Shown: positions 26,617-36,233 of the stretch, piece after piece
How positions within the stretch are numbered: the first letter of the stretch is position 1
Layout of the letters: every line of letters begins with the position of its first letter
Assembly (NCBI GenBank): GCA_937127445.1
Contig: CAKZLY010000027.1
Coordinates: forward strand, 1-64,000
Reading direction: 5' to 3'
DNA length: 64,000 nucleotides
From: Eximiradius sp.
Lineage (GTDB): Bacteria > Bacteroidota > Ignavibacteria > Kapaibacteriales > UBA2268
The notes under the pieces: generated by a model
Told to the model about the DNA's origin: nothing
Seen by the model: the letters and a program-made list of their open reading frames with translations, nothing else
The model's database searches: none
Made by a program: the position numbers and the translations under genes

Positions 26617-27840
26617 ATGAAAAGAATTATTCTATTAACATTATTCTCAACAATTAATCTTAGCGCTCAGCTTTGTTTCGACTACCAAATCTGGGATGGC
26701 TCAGAAACAGTCAAGCAATACGGTATCGATAGTACTGGAAATTGGTGGATTATTACTGAGCCTTTTTCAAATTACAATCGTCTTATTGTAAATGGTGAGC
26801 AACTCGAAGAGTTCAATCAAATTTCTATCCCTATTTTTTCACAAGACGGTAAGCGTTGGGCTGCTTTTGGAGAATATCAGGGCAGTTGGTACTTGATTAC
26901 AGAAAAAGACATAATTGAGCTTAATGCGACAGGTTCTGGGAATATTGTATTCACCAATAATTCTAATTACCTCGCTTATTCTTATTTTATTGCAAATTTG
27001 GAATATATTATATTGCCTGATAAAACAATTGAAGTATATGGAAAGCAAGGAAGTTTCTACGTAAATCAAGATGCAACAAAGTTTGCTTTCAAAGGCATGA
27101 GAGGCACAAAATATATTCTAAACATTAATGGAAAAGAGAGCAATACATTTGATGAAATAATACCAATAGGCTTTTGGAAAGATGATGGATTTGTCTATTC
27201 TGCGAGAAATGGTCTTAACTGGCAAGTCTATAAGAATTTTGCACCTATAACTCGAACATATGCAAGTATCAAAGAGCCTTTAATAAATCCAGAAGGGACC
27301 GTGCTCGCTTTTATTGCAGGAACATTTTCAAATTATCAAATAGTGGTAACAATCACCGATGATTTCTTTGAACCACTTGAAAGTCGACAATATGATTTAG
27401 TATCTTATTTATCGCTCCATCCTGAATTGCCAATATTATCTTTTTTTGCACAAAAAGATAATTTCCCGTTAATTTGTGTAAATACTGCCGAGTATGCAAC
27501 AAGTAATGAAACAAGTCCACCCTATTTTTCAAGTAACGGTAACGATATTTATTTCATTGGATGCGACTTTGCTTGCTTCATTTCAATTAACGGAATTAGA
27601 TACAATCTTAGACATAACCTTGCTCCACAAACTAAATTAGCAATGAAACCTAATTCTAAAACAATTGCATTTTCCTCGTCGAGTTCTATGAATTTACTAT
27701 TTTTAGAAACAGGCAAAATGCACTCTGGAATGATGGTCGATAGAATACTTCCACCAGTCTACAATTCAAAAACCAAAAGATACGAAACCATTGGTCAAAT
27801 TGGGAATAGGTTGTATCTTTTGACTTGCCGAACTGATTAG
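26617..27840 (+). CDS. Secreted protein, predicted beta-propeller
   Basis: The 407-residue product starts MKRIILLTLFSTINLSAQLC, a clear signal peptide with a cleavage site after LSA, so I prefer this start to the upstream ATG at 26548. The mature part shows repeated strands with recurring patterns (ISIPIFSQDGKRWAAFGEY; VNQDATKFAFKGMRGTKYIL; NPEGTVLAFIAGTFSNYQIV; KPNSKTIAFSSSSSMNLLFL) like PD40/WD40 propeller blades. I recognise no catalytic motif. It is divergent from the response regulator. Confidence 0.7.
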   Translation: MKRIILLTLFSTINLSAQLCFDYQIWDGSETVKQYGIDSTGNWWIITEPFSNYNRLIVNGEQLEEFNQISIPIFSQDGKRWAAFGEYQGSWYLITEKDIIELNATGSGNIVFTNNSNYLAYSYFIANLEYIILPDKTIEVYGKQGSFYVNQDATKFAFKGMRGTKYILNINGKESNTFDEIIPIGFWKDDGFVYSARNGLNWQVYKNFAPITRTYASIKEPLINPEGTVLAFIAGTFSNYQIVVTITDDFFEPLESRQYDLVSYLSLHPELPILSFFAQKDNFPLICVNTAEYATSNETSPPYFSSNGNDIYFIGCDFACFISINGIRYNLRHNLAPQTKLAMKPNSKTIAFSSSSSMNLLFLETGKMHSGMMVDRILPPVYNSKTKRYETIGQIGNRLYLLTCRTD

Positions 27841-27934
27841 TAAAATTATAAGAACTAATACTTATTTTCGTCTATATTTTTATTCTTTTTTTTAATAATT
27901 TTGTTGTTTATGAAAAAATATTTTAGGAAATACA

Positions 27935-29875
27935 ATGAAAATCACTCTACCTGACAACACAATAAGAGAATATCCTGATGGCACAACAGGTATGGAAATT
28001 GCAAAATCTATTTCCGAAGGACTTGCACGTAATGCAGTGGGGATAATTGTCAATGGGAAGACCTATGATTTATCTCGAAAAATTAATGAAAATGCATACA
28101 TACGTATATTAACATTTGATGATGAGGAAGGGAAAGAAATTTTTTGGCACAGTTCCGCACATTTAATGGCAGAAGCAGTATCGAAATTGTTTCCAGGTGC
28201 TAAATTTGGAGTTGGTCCTTCAATTGAAAACGGTTTTTATTATGATATAGATCTCGGGGATAGGAAAATTACCATCGAAGATTTGCCTAAAATCGAACAA
28301 AAGATGGCGGAACTTGCCAAAAGGTCCGCTGATTATGAACGCATTGAAATTGCGTGGGATGAAGCAGTTGAGTTTTGGAAAAAAGCAGGAGATGAATATA
28401 AATTAGAATTGCTCGAAGGATTAAAGGAAGATGGAATCACCTTTTACAAGCAAGGTAATTTTATAGATTTATGCCGAGGCACACATATCCCAAATACTTC
28501 AATGATTAAAGCAATCAAATTATATAGTATTGCTGGTGCATATTGGAAAGGCGATTCTAACCGTAAAATGATGACACGAATTTACGGCATCACTTTTCCC
28601 AAAAAAGCAATGCTTGATGAATGGTTACATCAAAGAGAAGAAGCAGAAAAACGTGATCATAGAAAACTTGGGAAAGAGCTCGAACTGTTTATGATTACTC
28701 CGATGATTGGCGGTGGACTTCCAGTTTGGTTGCCAAAAGGCGCATTTATTCGCAGAAAATTAGAAGCGTTTATTAAAGAAGAACTTGTAAAACGCGGATA
28801 TGTTGAGGTAATTACCCCTCACATAGGGAACCTTGAACTTTACAAGACTTCTGGACATTATCCGTATTATGCTGATTCGCAATTTGCTCCGATTAAAGTA
28901 GAAGAAGAAGAATATATGCTCAAGCCAATGAATTGCCCTCACCATCATCAAATATATCTATTGAAACCACGCTCATATCGAGAGCTTCCATTACGACTTG
29001 CTGAATTCGGTACTGTTTATAGATATGAGCAATCAGGTGAATTAAATGGTTTGTCTCGTGTTCGCGGTTTTACACAAGATGATGCACACATTTACTGCAC
29101 AGAAGAGCAGCTAAAAGATGAAATAAGAAGCTGCATCGAACTTACTCAGCTTGTATTCAAAACTTTTGGTATGAATGTAACAACTCGTCTTTCTTTCAGA
29201 GACGAAACTTCATCAAAATATGCAGGCGATACTTCACTTTGGGAAAAAGCTGAACGCGAGCTCCGAGAAGTTGCAGACGAAATGGGTTTGGATTATTTTA
29301 TCGGAGTTGGTGAAGCATCTTTCTATGGTCCGAAAGTAGATTTCATTGTTAAAGATACAATAGGCAGAAAATGGCAGCTTGGCACGGTTCAAGTCGATTA
29401 TGTAATGCCTGAAAGATTTAACTTAGAATATACAGGTGCTGATAATTCGAAACACAGACCAGTTATTATTCATAGAGCACCCTTTGGTTCTATGGAACGC
29501 TTTTTCTCTATTCTAATTGAACATTATGCAGGAAACTTTCCTTTCTGGTTGTGCCCAACTCAGGTAAGTGTTTTGCCAATTGGTCAAAACCAATATGAGT
29601 ATGCAGAAGAGTTGACCTCAAAATTAAAAGAATTTGGCTTCCGTGCAGTTGCTGATGTTCGTTCAGAAAAAATAAGCAGGAAAATTGCTGAATCCGAACA
29701 ACAAAAAATTCCTTTTGCATTAATTATCGGTCAAAAAGAAATTGAAAATAATACAGTTTCCGTTCGAGTTCATGGCATTGGCGATATTGGGGCAAAAACA
29801 ATTGAGGAAATTGTAGAGATTTTCAATAAATTAGATGTTCCTGGTGCAAAAATAGATGATATTATTAAAAAATAA
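27935..29875 (+). CDS. thrS: Threonyl-tRNA synthetase
   Basis: A 646-residue class II aminoacyl-tRNA synthetase. The order is: N-terminal TGS domain (to about residue 60), editing domain with HSSAHLMAEAVSKLFPGAKF and CRGTHIPNT, and catalytic core with motif 2 (YRYEQSGELNGLSRVRGFTQDDAH) and motif 3 (HRAPFGSMERFFSILIE). Zinc ligands are Cys in MNCPHHHQIY plus the later histidines; an anticodon-binding domain closes the protein. AGGAAA precedes the ATG. The phosphatase gene follows after 8 nt. Confidence 0.97.
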   Translation: MKITLPDNTIREYPDGTTGMEIAKSISEGLARNAVGIIVNGKTYDLSRKINENAYIRILTFDDEEGKEIFWHSSAHLMAEAVSKLFPGAKFGVGPSIENGFYYDIDLGDRKITIEDLPKIEQKMAELAKRSADYERIEIAWDEAVEFWKKAGDEYKLELLEGLKEDGITFYKQGNFIDLCRGTHIPNTSMIKAIKLYSIAGAYWKGDSNRKMMTRIYGITFPKKAMLDEWLHQREEAEKRDHRKLGKELELFMITPMIGGGLPVWLPKGAFIRRKLEAFIKEELVKRGYVEVITPHIGNLELYKTSGHYPYYADSQFAPIKVEEEEYMLKPMNCPHHHQIYLLKPRSYRELPLRLAEFGTVYRYEQSGELNGLSRVRGFTQDDAHIYCTEEQLKDEIRSCIELTQLVFKTFGMNVTTRLSFRDETSSKYAGDTSLWEKAERELREVADEMGLDYFIGVGEASFYGPKVDFIVKDTIGRKWQLGTVQVDYVMPERFNLEYTGADNSKHRPVIIHRAPFGSMERFFSILIEHYAGNFPFWLCPTQVSVLPIGQNQYEYAEELTSKLKEFGFRAVADVRSEKISRKIAESEQQKIPFALIIGQKEIENNTVSVRVHGIGDIGAKTIEEIVEIFNKLDVPGAKIDDIIKK

Positions 29876-29883
29876 CAAACATA

Positions 29884-31149
29884 ATGGAATTATATCAAAC
29901 CCAAAGAGATGTCTATAAGTTAGTGGAAAAGCTTGTTTCGGGTAATTTTCGAAATGAGCTTTCCTTTTTAAAGACATTAGTCAAAGAAATCGTTCGCCAC
30001 GAGGAATTTGAAATAATTGGCGGACGTGTATGGGAATTAAACGCTCAGGAAAAGTGTTATGAATTACGATACCAGTATGGGAAATTGAGTAAAATACCTA
30101 CAAATTATAAACTTGCTATTGAAGATTATCCCGTACTTTCAGAATTATACCACAAAAGAACATCATTACATCAGGAAACTGATCAGTTATTAAAGCAAAA
30201 AGGGATTGATATTTATTCAGTTGCAGCAGTGGGCGATTTAATCAGAATTGGTCAGCATTATTATTTCAAATATGTTCTCGGATTTAATGCGGAACACATT
30301 CTTCAATCATTTTACGAAACCTTGAACGTAATAAGTTCAGTTGCAACTGTTAAACTTCGCGATTTAGCATACAACGAAATACAGAAAAAAATACAACGAG
30401 ATATTAATAAAGCCTCAGAAATTCAACGCAGTTTGCTACCACCGCATAATGTAGAATTTCACGACTTTGATATTTTTGGCGTTTGCATACCTGATAGTGA
30501 AGTAGGTGGAGATTTTTTTGATTATCTTAGAAATAAAAGCGATGAAGAGGACAGAATAGGTATTGTAATTAGTGATGCAGCTAGCAAAGGACTACCTGCT
30601 GCAATTCAAGCGCTGTTTGTCTCGGGTGCAATAAGGATGGCACAGTCTTTTTCTCCCAAAATTTCTTCACTTCTGAGTAGATTAAATACATTAATTTTCG
30701 ATACTTTCCCATATGAGAGATTTGTAACGTTGTTCTATTGTGAACTTACTCTATCATCTAATAGATTGGTATTATATGCAAATGCAGGACATTGTGCTCC
30801 AATTCATTTTAGATATGAAGATGAAAGCTTTAGATTTCTAAAGCCAACAGGAGGATTGCTTGGGTTAATTCGTGAACAATCTTTTAGCGTTGAAAATATT
30901 AGAATGAAACCAAATGATGTTCTTATTCTCTATACTGATGGCATATCAGAAGCTATGGATCAAAATGGTAGTATTTTTGGTGAAAATAGAATTTGCGAAA
31001 TTGTAAAGAAATATAAAGATGAATCAGCAAAACATATTGCTTATATGATAATAGAACACGTTCAAAAATTCAATGTAAATTCCAAATATAATGATGACAA
31101 AACTATCGTCGTCGTAAAAAGACGTTCACTTGACAATTTATCTGATTAG
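29884..31149 (+). CDS. PP2C-type (SpoIIE/RsbU) serine phosphatase
   Basis: The 421 residues divide into an N-terminal sensor-like half (about 1-165, possibly GAF-like, no clear cofactor motif) and a C-terminal SpoIIE domain. Metal-binding motifs are EVGGDFFDYL (about residue 210), ISDAASKGLPAAI, and ILYTDGISEAMDQNG; DDKTIVVVKR near the end is the last Asp. The linker RDINKASEIQRSLLPP is the usual RsbU-type switch helix. It would dephosphorylate an anti-sigma-antagonist or similar partner; none is adjacent. It is in an operon with thrS and the YbaK-like gene, with 8-nt gaps on both sides. Confidence 0.93.
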   Translation: MELYQTQRDVYKLVEKLVSGNFRNELSFLKTLVKEIVRHEEFEIIGGRVWELNAQEKCYELRYQYGKLSKIPTNYKLAIEDYPVLSELYHKRTSLHQETDQLLKQKGIDIYSVAAVGDLIRIGQHYYFKYVLGFNAEHILQSFYETLNVISSVATVKLRDLAYNEIQKKIQRDINKASEIQRSLLPPHNVEFHDFDIFGVCIPDSEVGGDFFDYLRNKSDEEDRIGIVISDAASKGLPAAIQALFVSGAIRMAQSFSPKISSLLSRLNTLIFDTFPYERFVTLFYCELTLSSNRLVLYANAGHCAPIHFRYEDESFRFLKPTGGLLGLIREQSFSVENIRMKPNDVLILYTDGISEAMDQNGSIFGENRICEIVKKYKDESAKHIAYMIIEHVQKFNVNSKYNDDKTIVVVKRRSLDNLSD

Positions 31150-31157
31150 GAGGTATT

Positions 31158-31634
31158 ATGGCTCAAAAAGATTATCCTGTAACTCCTGCAATCCGTTTTT
31201 TACGTGAAAAGAATATTGATTTTGAACCATTTGAATATGAATATCAGGAAAAAGGTGGTACTCGACAAACAGCAGAAGAACTTAAAGTAGATGAACATAA
31301 AGTAATTAAGACATTAATTATGGAAGCTGACGGACAACCAATTGTTGTTTTGATGCACGGAGATAAAGAAGTTTCTACCAAAAATTTAGCAAGGTTATTG
31401 GGTGTGAAAAAAGTTGAACCAGCAAAAGCTGAAAATGCCATAAAATATACTGGATATTTGTTCGGCGGAACAAGTCCATTTGGTACAAAGCGAAAAATGA
31501 AAACTTATATTGAAGAAAGCATAATGCAACTGGATTGCATATATATTAATGGTGGAAAACGCGGATTTATTCTAAAAATCTCTCCTGATATATTAAAATT
31601 GCTTGATTACGAATTGGTTAGTGCTGCAATTTAA
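31158..31634 (+). CDS. Cys-tRNA(Pro) deacylase, YbaK/EbsC family
   Basis: A 158-residue single-domain trans-editing enzyme. The N-terminus TPAIRFLREKNIDFEPFEYE and the later VLMHGDKEVSTKNLARLLG and GYLFGGTSPFGTKRKMKTYI match YbaK proteins, where the conserved Lys and GxxSPFG loop hydrolyse mischarged Cys-tRNA(Pro). AGGAGG precedes the ATG. Being in one transcript with thrS makes a translation-quality role sensible. The gene ends at a shared bidirectional terminator. Confidence 0.92.
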   Translation: MAQKDYPVTPAIRFLREKNIDFEPFEYEYQEKGGTRQTAEELKVDEHKVIKTLIMEADGQPIVVLMHGDKEVSTKNLARLLGVKKVEPAKAENAIKYTGYLFGGTSPFGTKRKMKTYIEESIMQLDCIYINGGKRGFILKISPDILKLLDYELVSAAI

Positions 31635-31656
31635 GATTTAGATAATAAGTATTAAA

Positions 31657-31690
31657 AAAGAGGCTGTATGATTTGCTCATCAGCCTCTTT
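31657..31690. terminator. Bidirectional terminator between ybaK-like gene and hydA
   Basis: AAAGAGGCTG (31657-31666) pairs with CAGCCTCTTT (31681-31690) around a 14-nt loop, with A/T tracts on both sides. It can serve the plus-strand deacylase transcript and the minus-strand hydrogenase transcript. Confidence 0.88.
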
Positions 31691-31721
31691 TATTTTTTAT
31701 TATTAACGTTTTGAAAATCAA

Positions 31722-33509
31722 CTAATACCTGTTTCGTTTTGTATAGTGAGTGTGCAATAATTTGTGTGATTTTTTGCTTAATGGACCATCGGGAATAAAT
31801 TCTTCGTAGAGAAGTTTTATTTCTGGGTTTTCGTGAGATTTGCGAATAGGCATACCTTCATCTTCCGCATAGATAGCAGCGATACGTCTTTTACGAATTT
31901 CATCGTTTGTAGGTATTGGTTGCCCACCGCCACCTATGCACCCACCAGGACAAGCCATAATCTCAATAAAATGATATGGTGATGTTCCTGATTTGACTTG
32001 ATCCATAATTATTCGGGCATTAGTTAAGCCGTGAGCGATTGCAACTTTAAGTTGCACTCCATTAAGAAATGCCCACTCCTCTTTACACTCTTCAAGTGGA
32101 ATCGTTGCCTCTTTGATTTTACCTAAACCACGAGCTGGAGTAAAATTAAGATTTTCAAAAGGTAATTCGCACCCTGTTACAATTTCATAAACAGTTCTCA
32201 AAGCTGCTTCCATAACGCCTCCGGTAGCACCAAAAAGTACAGCAGCACCAGTTGATTTGCCCATAAGTGTGTCAAAGTACCCATCTTCGAGTTCTGCAAA
32301 GTTCAAACCTGATTGCTTTATCATTAGTCCAAGTTCGCGAGTAGTAAGCCCAGCATCAACATCTTGATAGCCGCTATCCTTCATTTCAGGGCGATTTGCT
32401 TCGTATTTTTTGGCAGCACAAGGCATAGCTGCAACACAAACTATATCTTTTGGATCTAATCCCATTTTTTCAGCATAGTAAGTTTTAGCAAGAGCACCAA
32501 ACATTTGCTGTGGAGATTTGCAAGTGGAAAGATGCTCTAAATGATCTGGGTACATATGTTCGATGAATTTTACCCAGCCGGGGGAGCAAGATGTAATCAT
32601 AGGCAAAGCCACCTTTTCTTTTTCGAGCAATGCCTTGCGAAGCCGGTGTAATAGCTCAGTTCCTTCTTCGATAATTGTCAAGTCTGCTGTAAAATTAGTA
32701 TCAAGCACAGAATCGAAACCCATTTTCTTTAGAGCTGTAACCATTTTGCCAGTAACACGAGTACCTGGTGGATACCCTAATGTTTCGCCAATAGCTACGC
32801 GAACAGATGGTGCTGTATTGATAATAACATGCTTTTTCGCGTCCCCGATAGCTTCCCAAATATAATCAAAATAACGACGCTCTGTAAGAGCTGCTGTCGG
32901 ACAGTGAATAACGCATTGTCCACAATTTACGCAAACAACTTCTGCAAGAGGTAACTCCATAAATGTGGAAATTTTCATATGCTCACCACGATGAGCAACA
33001 GTAATTGCATTTACGTGCTGCAATTCTGCACAAGTTCGTACGCATCGTTGACAGCGAACACATTTGCTATCGTCTTTTTCTATCGACCAGGAAGATCTAT
33101 CTATCACTGAGTCAGCGTGAGATAAAGTAATATAACGGTTATTATCAATATTAAACTCGTTCGCCAATGCTTGCAATTCACAGTTAGTGCTTCGATAGCA
33201 AGTAGTACATTGAGTATTATGTTCGGAAACAAGCAAAGCAACTAAATCTTTTCTTGCATTTCGCACTTTCGGTGAATTTGTTTTAATAACCATTCCATTT
33301 GTAACAGGAGTAGCACAAGCCGCAGCAAGAGTTCGTTGACCGACAACTTCTACAACACATATGCGGCAGTTACCCGCTATGCAAAGGTCCTCGTGATAGC
33401 AAAGTGTCGGAATATATATATTTACTTTCTTTGCTGCATCAAGAATCGATGTCCCTTCTTCTACAATGACATCAATACCATCAATATTTACATTAAGAAA
33501 TTTTTCCAT
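31722..33509 (-). CDS. hydA: [FeFe] hydrogenase catalytic subunit HydA
   Basis: The 595-residue catalytic subunit of an NAD-linked [FeFe] hydrogenase. From the N-terminus: a [2Fe-2S] plant-type domain (CYHEDLCIAGNCRICVVEV), a His-Cys3 [4Fe-4S] site (HNTQCTTCYRSTNC), two [4Fe-4S] clusters (CVRCQRCVRTC; CVNCGQCVIHC), then the H-cluster motifs TSCSPGW (L1), MPCAAKKYEANR (L2) and EIMACPGGCIGGGGQP (L3). The L1 motif has Ser where many enzymes have a second Cys thought to pass protons. It is the third gene of a hydCBA-type operon. The maturases HydE, HydF and HydG are not in the window but would be needed. It is cytoplasmic, with no signal peptide. Confidence 0.95.
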   Translation of the reverse strand: MEKFLNVNIDGIDVIVEEGTSILDAAKKVNIYIPTLCYHEDLCIAGNCRICVVEVVGQRTLAAACATPVTNGMVIKTNSPKVRNARKDLVALLVSEHNTQCTTCYRSTNCELQALANEFNIDNNRYITLSHADSVIDRSSWSIEKDDSKCVRCQRCVRTCAELQHVNAITVAHRGEHMKISTFMELPLAEVVCVNCGQCVIHCPTAALTERRYFDYIWEAIGDAKKHVIINTAPSVRVAIGETLGYPPGTRVTGKMVTALKKMGFDSVLDTNFTADLTIIEEGTELLHRLRKALLEKEKVALPMITSCSPGWVKFIEHMYPDHLEHLSTCKSPQQMFGALAKTYYAEKMGLDPKDIVCVAAMPCAAKKYEANRPEMKDSGYQDVDAGLTTRELGLMIKQSGLNFAELEDGYFDTLMGKSTGAAVLFGATGGVMEAALRTVYEIVTGCELPFENLNFTPARGLGKIKEATIPLEECKEEWAFLNGVQLKVAIAHGLTNARIIMDQVKSGTSPYHFIEIMACPGGCIGGGGQPIPTNDEIRKRRIAAIYAEDEGMPIRKSHENPEIKLLYEEFIPDGPLSKKSHKLLHTHYTKRNRY

Positions 33510-33524
33510 ATTTTTTCCCTGATT

Positions 33525-34706
33525 TTAATAAATCATTTCTTCAATAAAATTAGTTACAATCGATGAGAAAGAATTTGCAACTGATTGACCAAGACCGCAT
33601 TTAGCAGTTATTTTCATTGTATCTGTAAGCTTCAGCAATTGATCGAGATATTCTGGAGGCTTAATTCCACGCTTGACAGCATCAATACCAATTTTTAGCT
33701 GCTGGCAACCAATACGGCATGGAGTGCACTGTCCACAAGATTCTTCTGCAAAGAAGTCTAAATAATTTTTTAAAACATTATACATAGAGCGTGAACTGTT
33801 AAACAACATCATCGAGCCACCTGTAGGAAGTGAATCGCCAACAAGTCCACCCTGAAAACCAATAGTTGTTTCTGCAAACTTTTTACGGGGAACACAAAAA
33901 CCAGAAGCTCCACCAACTTGCACCGCTTTCGTATCGCCGTCGCCAAATTCTTCTACAAACTCCGCAAGCGAAAGACCAAATTCAAGATCATAAATACCAG
34001 GCTTAGGTGTATCCCCTGAAACGGAAAACAATTTGGAACCATGCGAATCTTGAATACCAAGCTTCTTGAATTCTTCGGGGCCAATTTTGAAAACCATCAG
34101 TGCCGAGGCAAGAGTTTCTACATTATTTACAACAGTTGGCATATTTTTGAAGCCAGATTGGGTTGGGAATGGCGGCTTATTTCGAGGTTCACCACGTTTT
34201 CCTTCCATTGATTGAATTAATGCTGTTTCTTCACCACATACATAAGCTCCACTACCAAGGAAAATTTCAATTCTAAAATCAAGATTAAATTGTTTTGCAA
34301 CTTGATGAAATAAATCAATTTCAGCTTGAAGTTTTGGAACTAAAAATTTATATTCACCACGAAGATAAATATATCCTTTTTTGGCACCTACGACTCTACC
34401 GCAAATAGCCATAGCAGAAAGCACCTTGCGAGGGACACAATCCAAGATTTCACGATCCTTGAATGTCCCGGGTTCTCCTTCGTCGGCATTGCAAATTACA
34501 TATTTTTCGTCACCAGGAGCAGCAGCAGCCAATCTCCATTTTAGTCCCGTTGGGAAACCAGCGCCACCACGACCTTTAAGTCCCGAATCGATTAAATCTT
34601 TAATAATTTCTTCATTGCTCCTTTTCAGTGTTTTTTCGAGTACTTTATATTTTTCAGTTGTGTAGGAGCCAAGAATCATATCGAGTTTTCTTAATCTGTC
34701 TGGCAT
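33525..34706 (-). CDS. hydB: NuoF-like subunit of NAD-linked hydrogenase (HydB)
   Basis: The 393-residue flavoprotein carries FMN and the NAD(H) site: GRGGAGFPTGLKWRLA and YVICNADEGEPGTFKDR, then a [4Fe-4S] cluster site ESCGQCTPCRIGC with a distal Cys in ITAKCGLGQS. It is the core NuoF module, without the extra N-terminal thioredoxin-like and C-terminal ferredoxin domains found in some bifurcating HydB proteins (about 600 aa). GAGGTAATT lies before the ATG. It would pass electrons between NADH and HydA. Whether the complex also uses ferredoxin (bifurcation) cannot be decided from sequence alone. Confidence 0.93.
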   Translation of the reverse strand: MPDRLRKLDMILGSYTTEKYKVLEKTLKRSNEEIIKDLIDSGLKGRGGAGFPTGLKWRLAAAAPGDEKYVICNADEGEPGTFKDREILDCVPRKVLSAMAICGRVVGAKKGYIYLRGEYKFLVPKLQAEIDLFHQVAKQFNLDFRIEIFLGSGAYVCGEETALIQSMEGKRGEPRNKPPFPTQSGFKNMPTVVNNVETLASALMVFKIGPEEFKKLGIQDSHGSKLFSVSGDTPKPGIYDLEFGLSLAEFVEEFGDGDTKAVQVGGASGFCVPRKKFAETTIGFQGGLVGDSLPTGGSMMLFNSSRSMYNVLKNYLDFFAEESCGQCTPCRIGCQQLKIGIDAVKRGIKPPEYLDQLLKLTDTMKITAKCGLGQSVANSFSSIVTNFIEEMIY

Positions 34707-34714
34707 AATTACCT

Positions 34715-35179
34715 CTATTTATTTTTATACATTGTTATTATATCACGAACTTTATCAGGGGTAAGCTCTGTATAAACGTCGTCATTAACGAGCATAGCTG
34801 GAGCTTTGTGGCACCAACCAAGACAATTAGTATATAGCAAGGAAAACTTGCGATTGTTGGTGGTCTCCCCCATCTTGATTTTCAATAAATTTTCGAGTGT
34901 CGCTACAATTTCTTTCTTGTTCTTCATATCACAAACAATTGTTTTACACACTCTGATTACATATTTTCCGAGTGGTTTGGTTGAGAGAAAATGATAGAAT
35001 GTTGCTTTGCCATATACTTCTGCACTTGAAATATCAAGATGACGTGCAATTTCTACCATCGCCTCGTCAGAAACATAACGTTGCTCATCGAATATACCTT
35101 GCAAAATCGGCAATAGACTCTCTCGTTTATTGCCATACCGAGCAACAAGTTCACTTACCAACAAAGAAGTATCTTTCAT
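34715..35179 (-). CDS. hydC: NuoE-like subunit of NAD-linked hydrogenase (HydC)
   Basis: The 154-residue thioredoxin-like [2Fe-2S] protein has ligands in VCKTIVC (Cx4C) and CLGWC (Cx3C). An N-terminal helical bundle (LLPILQGIFDEQRYVSDEAM) matches NuoE. The start is MKDTSLLVSELV at 35179, set by AGGAG four nt upstream; the longer frame to 35206 has none. It is the first gene of the hydCBA operon, 8 nt before hydB. Confidence 0.93.
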   Translation of the reverse strand: MKDTSLLVSELVARYGNKRESLLPILQGIFDEQRYVSDEAMVEIARHLDISSAEVYGKATFYHFLSTKPLGKYVIRVCKTIVCDMKNKKEIVATLENLLKIKMGETTNNRKFSLLYTNCLGWCHKAPAMLVNDDVYTELTPDKVRDIITMYKNK

Positions 35180-35717
35180 AAAACTCCTAAATAAAAAGTG
35201 GTACAATTAAGTAAAATCTTCATTTTTTATTCATATATAGTTAATTAAAGAATTTTGTATTTATTTTAGGAACTTTCATAAAATCGATAAATAATTCTCA
35301 ATTATTTTACGACTTTTTATGATATTTTCCAAATATTTTTTTCATTTTAGATTAAAATTTTTCAATAATTAATTAGTTCCATCTAACAATCAAATTGTTG
35401 TATCTTAATAACTTAATTTATATCTAATAAAAAAATTTAATATTATTAATTAATGATTTATTTTTAATCAAACATATAGGTTGTAGTTTATTTTTTTGAA
35501 ACATCATTATTTTTCTTAACAATCAGTTAAAAGTTATTCATTTTTCAGGTTAATCGAACTTTTGATTTTAAATGACTTAACATGACTTGAACCATTCTTT
35601 GATATTAAAGAATTGATAACACAATATATTTCTTAAAAAATTCCCTCAATTTTTTTTAGTTTATTACGATAATATTATTTAGATTACATTTTATTCCAAC
35701 ATTTTTTGAGGCTATTT
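35180..35717. other. AT-rich divergent intergenic region
   Basis: About 540 nt between the hydrogenase operon and cheW, going opposite ways. It must contain both promoters. I see poly-A/T runs and many short symmetries but no clear sigma-54, sigma-28 or riboswitch motif, and no open frame with protein-like composition. Confidence 0.6.
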
Positions 35718-36218
35718 ATGGAGTTGAAAAAAGACGCTGTTTCCGATACTTCGCAATCCCAACTTCTTCAATTAGTTTCTTTTCATATTGAGGAAGAAGA
35801 GTTTGCGGTCGATATTCTGAATATTCAGGGAATCAACCGTATGATGAATATTACACGTGTGCCTAACACGCCTGCATTTGTCGAAGGAATTATTAACCTT
35901 CGTGGGCAAGTAATACCTGTTGTTAATTTAAGGAAAAGATTAGGCTTTCCTCCTAAAGAACCTGATAAAGCTACTCGAATAATTGTTGTAGAAATTGGGA
36001 AACGTGTGATAGGTTTCATTGTTGACAGTGTTAATGAAGTTCTTCGTATCAGTAGTTCTATTACCGAACCACCTCCTCCAATGGTTGCTGGTATCGATTC
36101 TGAATATATAACAGCAGTTGGAAAGCTTGACGATCGCCTCCTTATCTTGCTTGATTTAGAAAAAGTTCTCTCGGGCGATGATTTAAATGTTTTAGAAAAC
36201 ATTTCTAATAATAGTTAA
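35718..36218 (+). CDS. cheW: CheW chemotaxis coupling protein
   Basis: A 166-residue adaptor linking chemoreceptors to the kinase CheA. The SH3-like double barrel is recognisable from LVSFHIEEEEFAVDILNIQG, RVPNTPAFVEGIINLRGQVI and IGFIVDSVNEVLRI. GAGG upstream supports the ATG at 35718, rather than a GTG/ATG further out. The chemoreceptor gene follows after 15 nt, so the two are co-expressed. cheA and cheY are not nearby. Confidence 0.94.
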   Translation: MELKKDAVSDTSQSQLLQLVSFHIEEEEFAVDILNIQGINRMMNITRVPNTPAFVEGIINLRGQVIPVVNLRKRLGFPPKEPDKATRIIVVEIGKRVIGFIVDSVNEVLRISSSITEPPPPMVAGIDSEYITAVGKLDDRLLILLDLEKVLSGDDLNVLENISNNS

Positions 36219-36233
36219 TATAGGAGTTATGTT

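Noticed and set aside
35180-35717. Sigma-54 or flagellar sigma-28 promoter before cheW
   Set aside because: No TGGCAC-N5-TTGC or TAAA-N15-GCCGATAA match could be seen.
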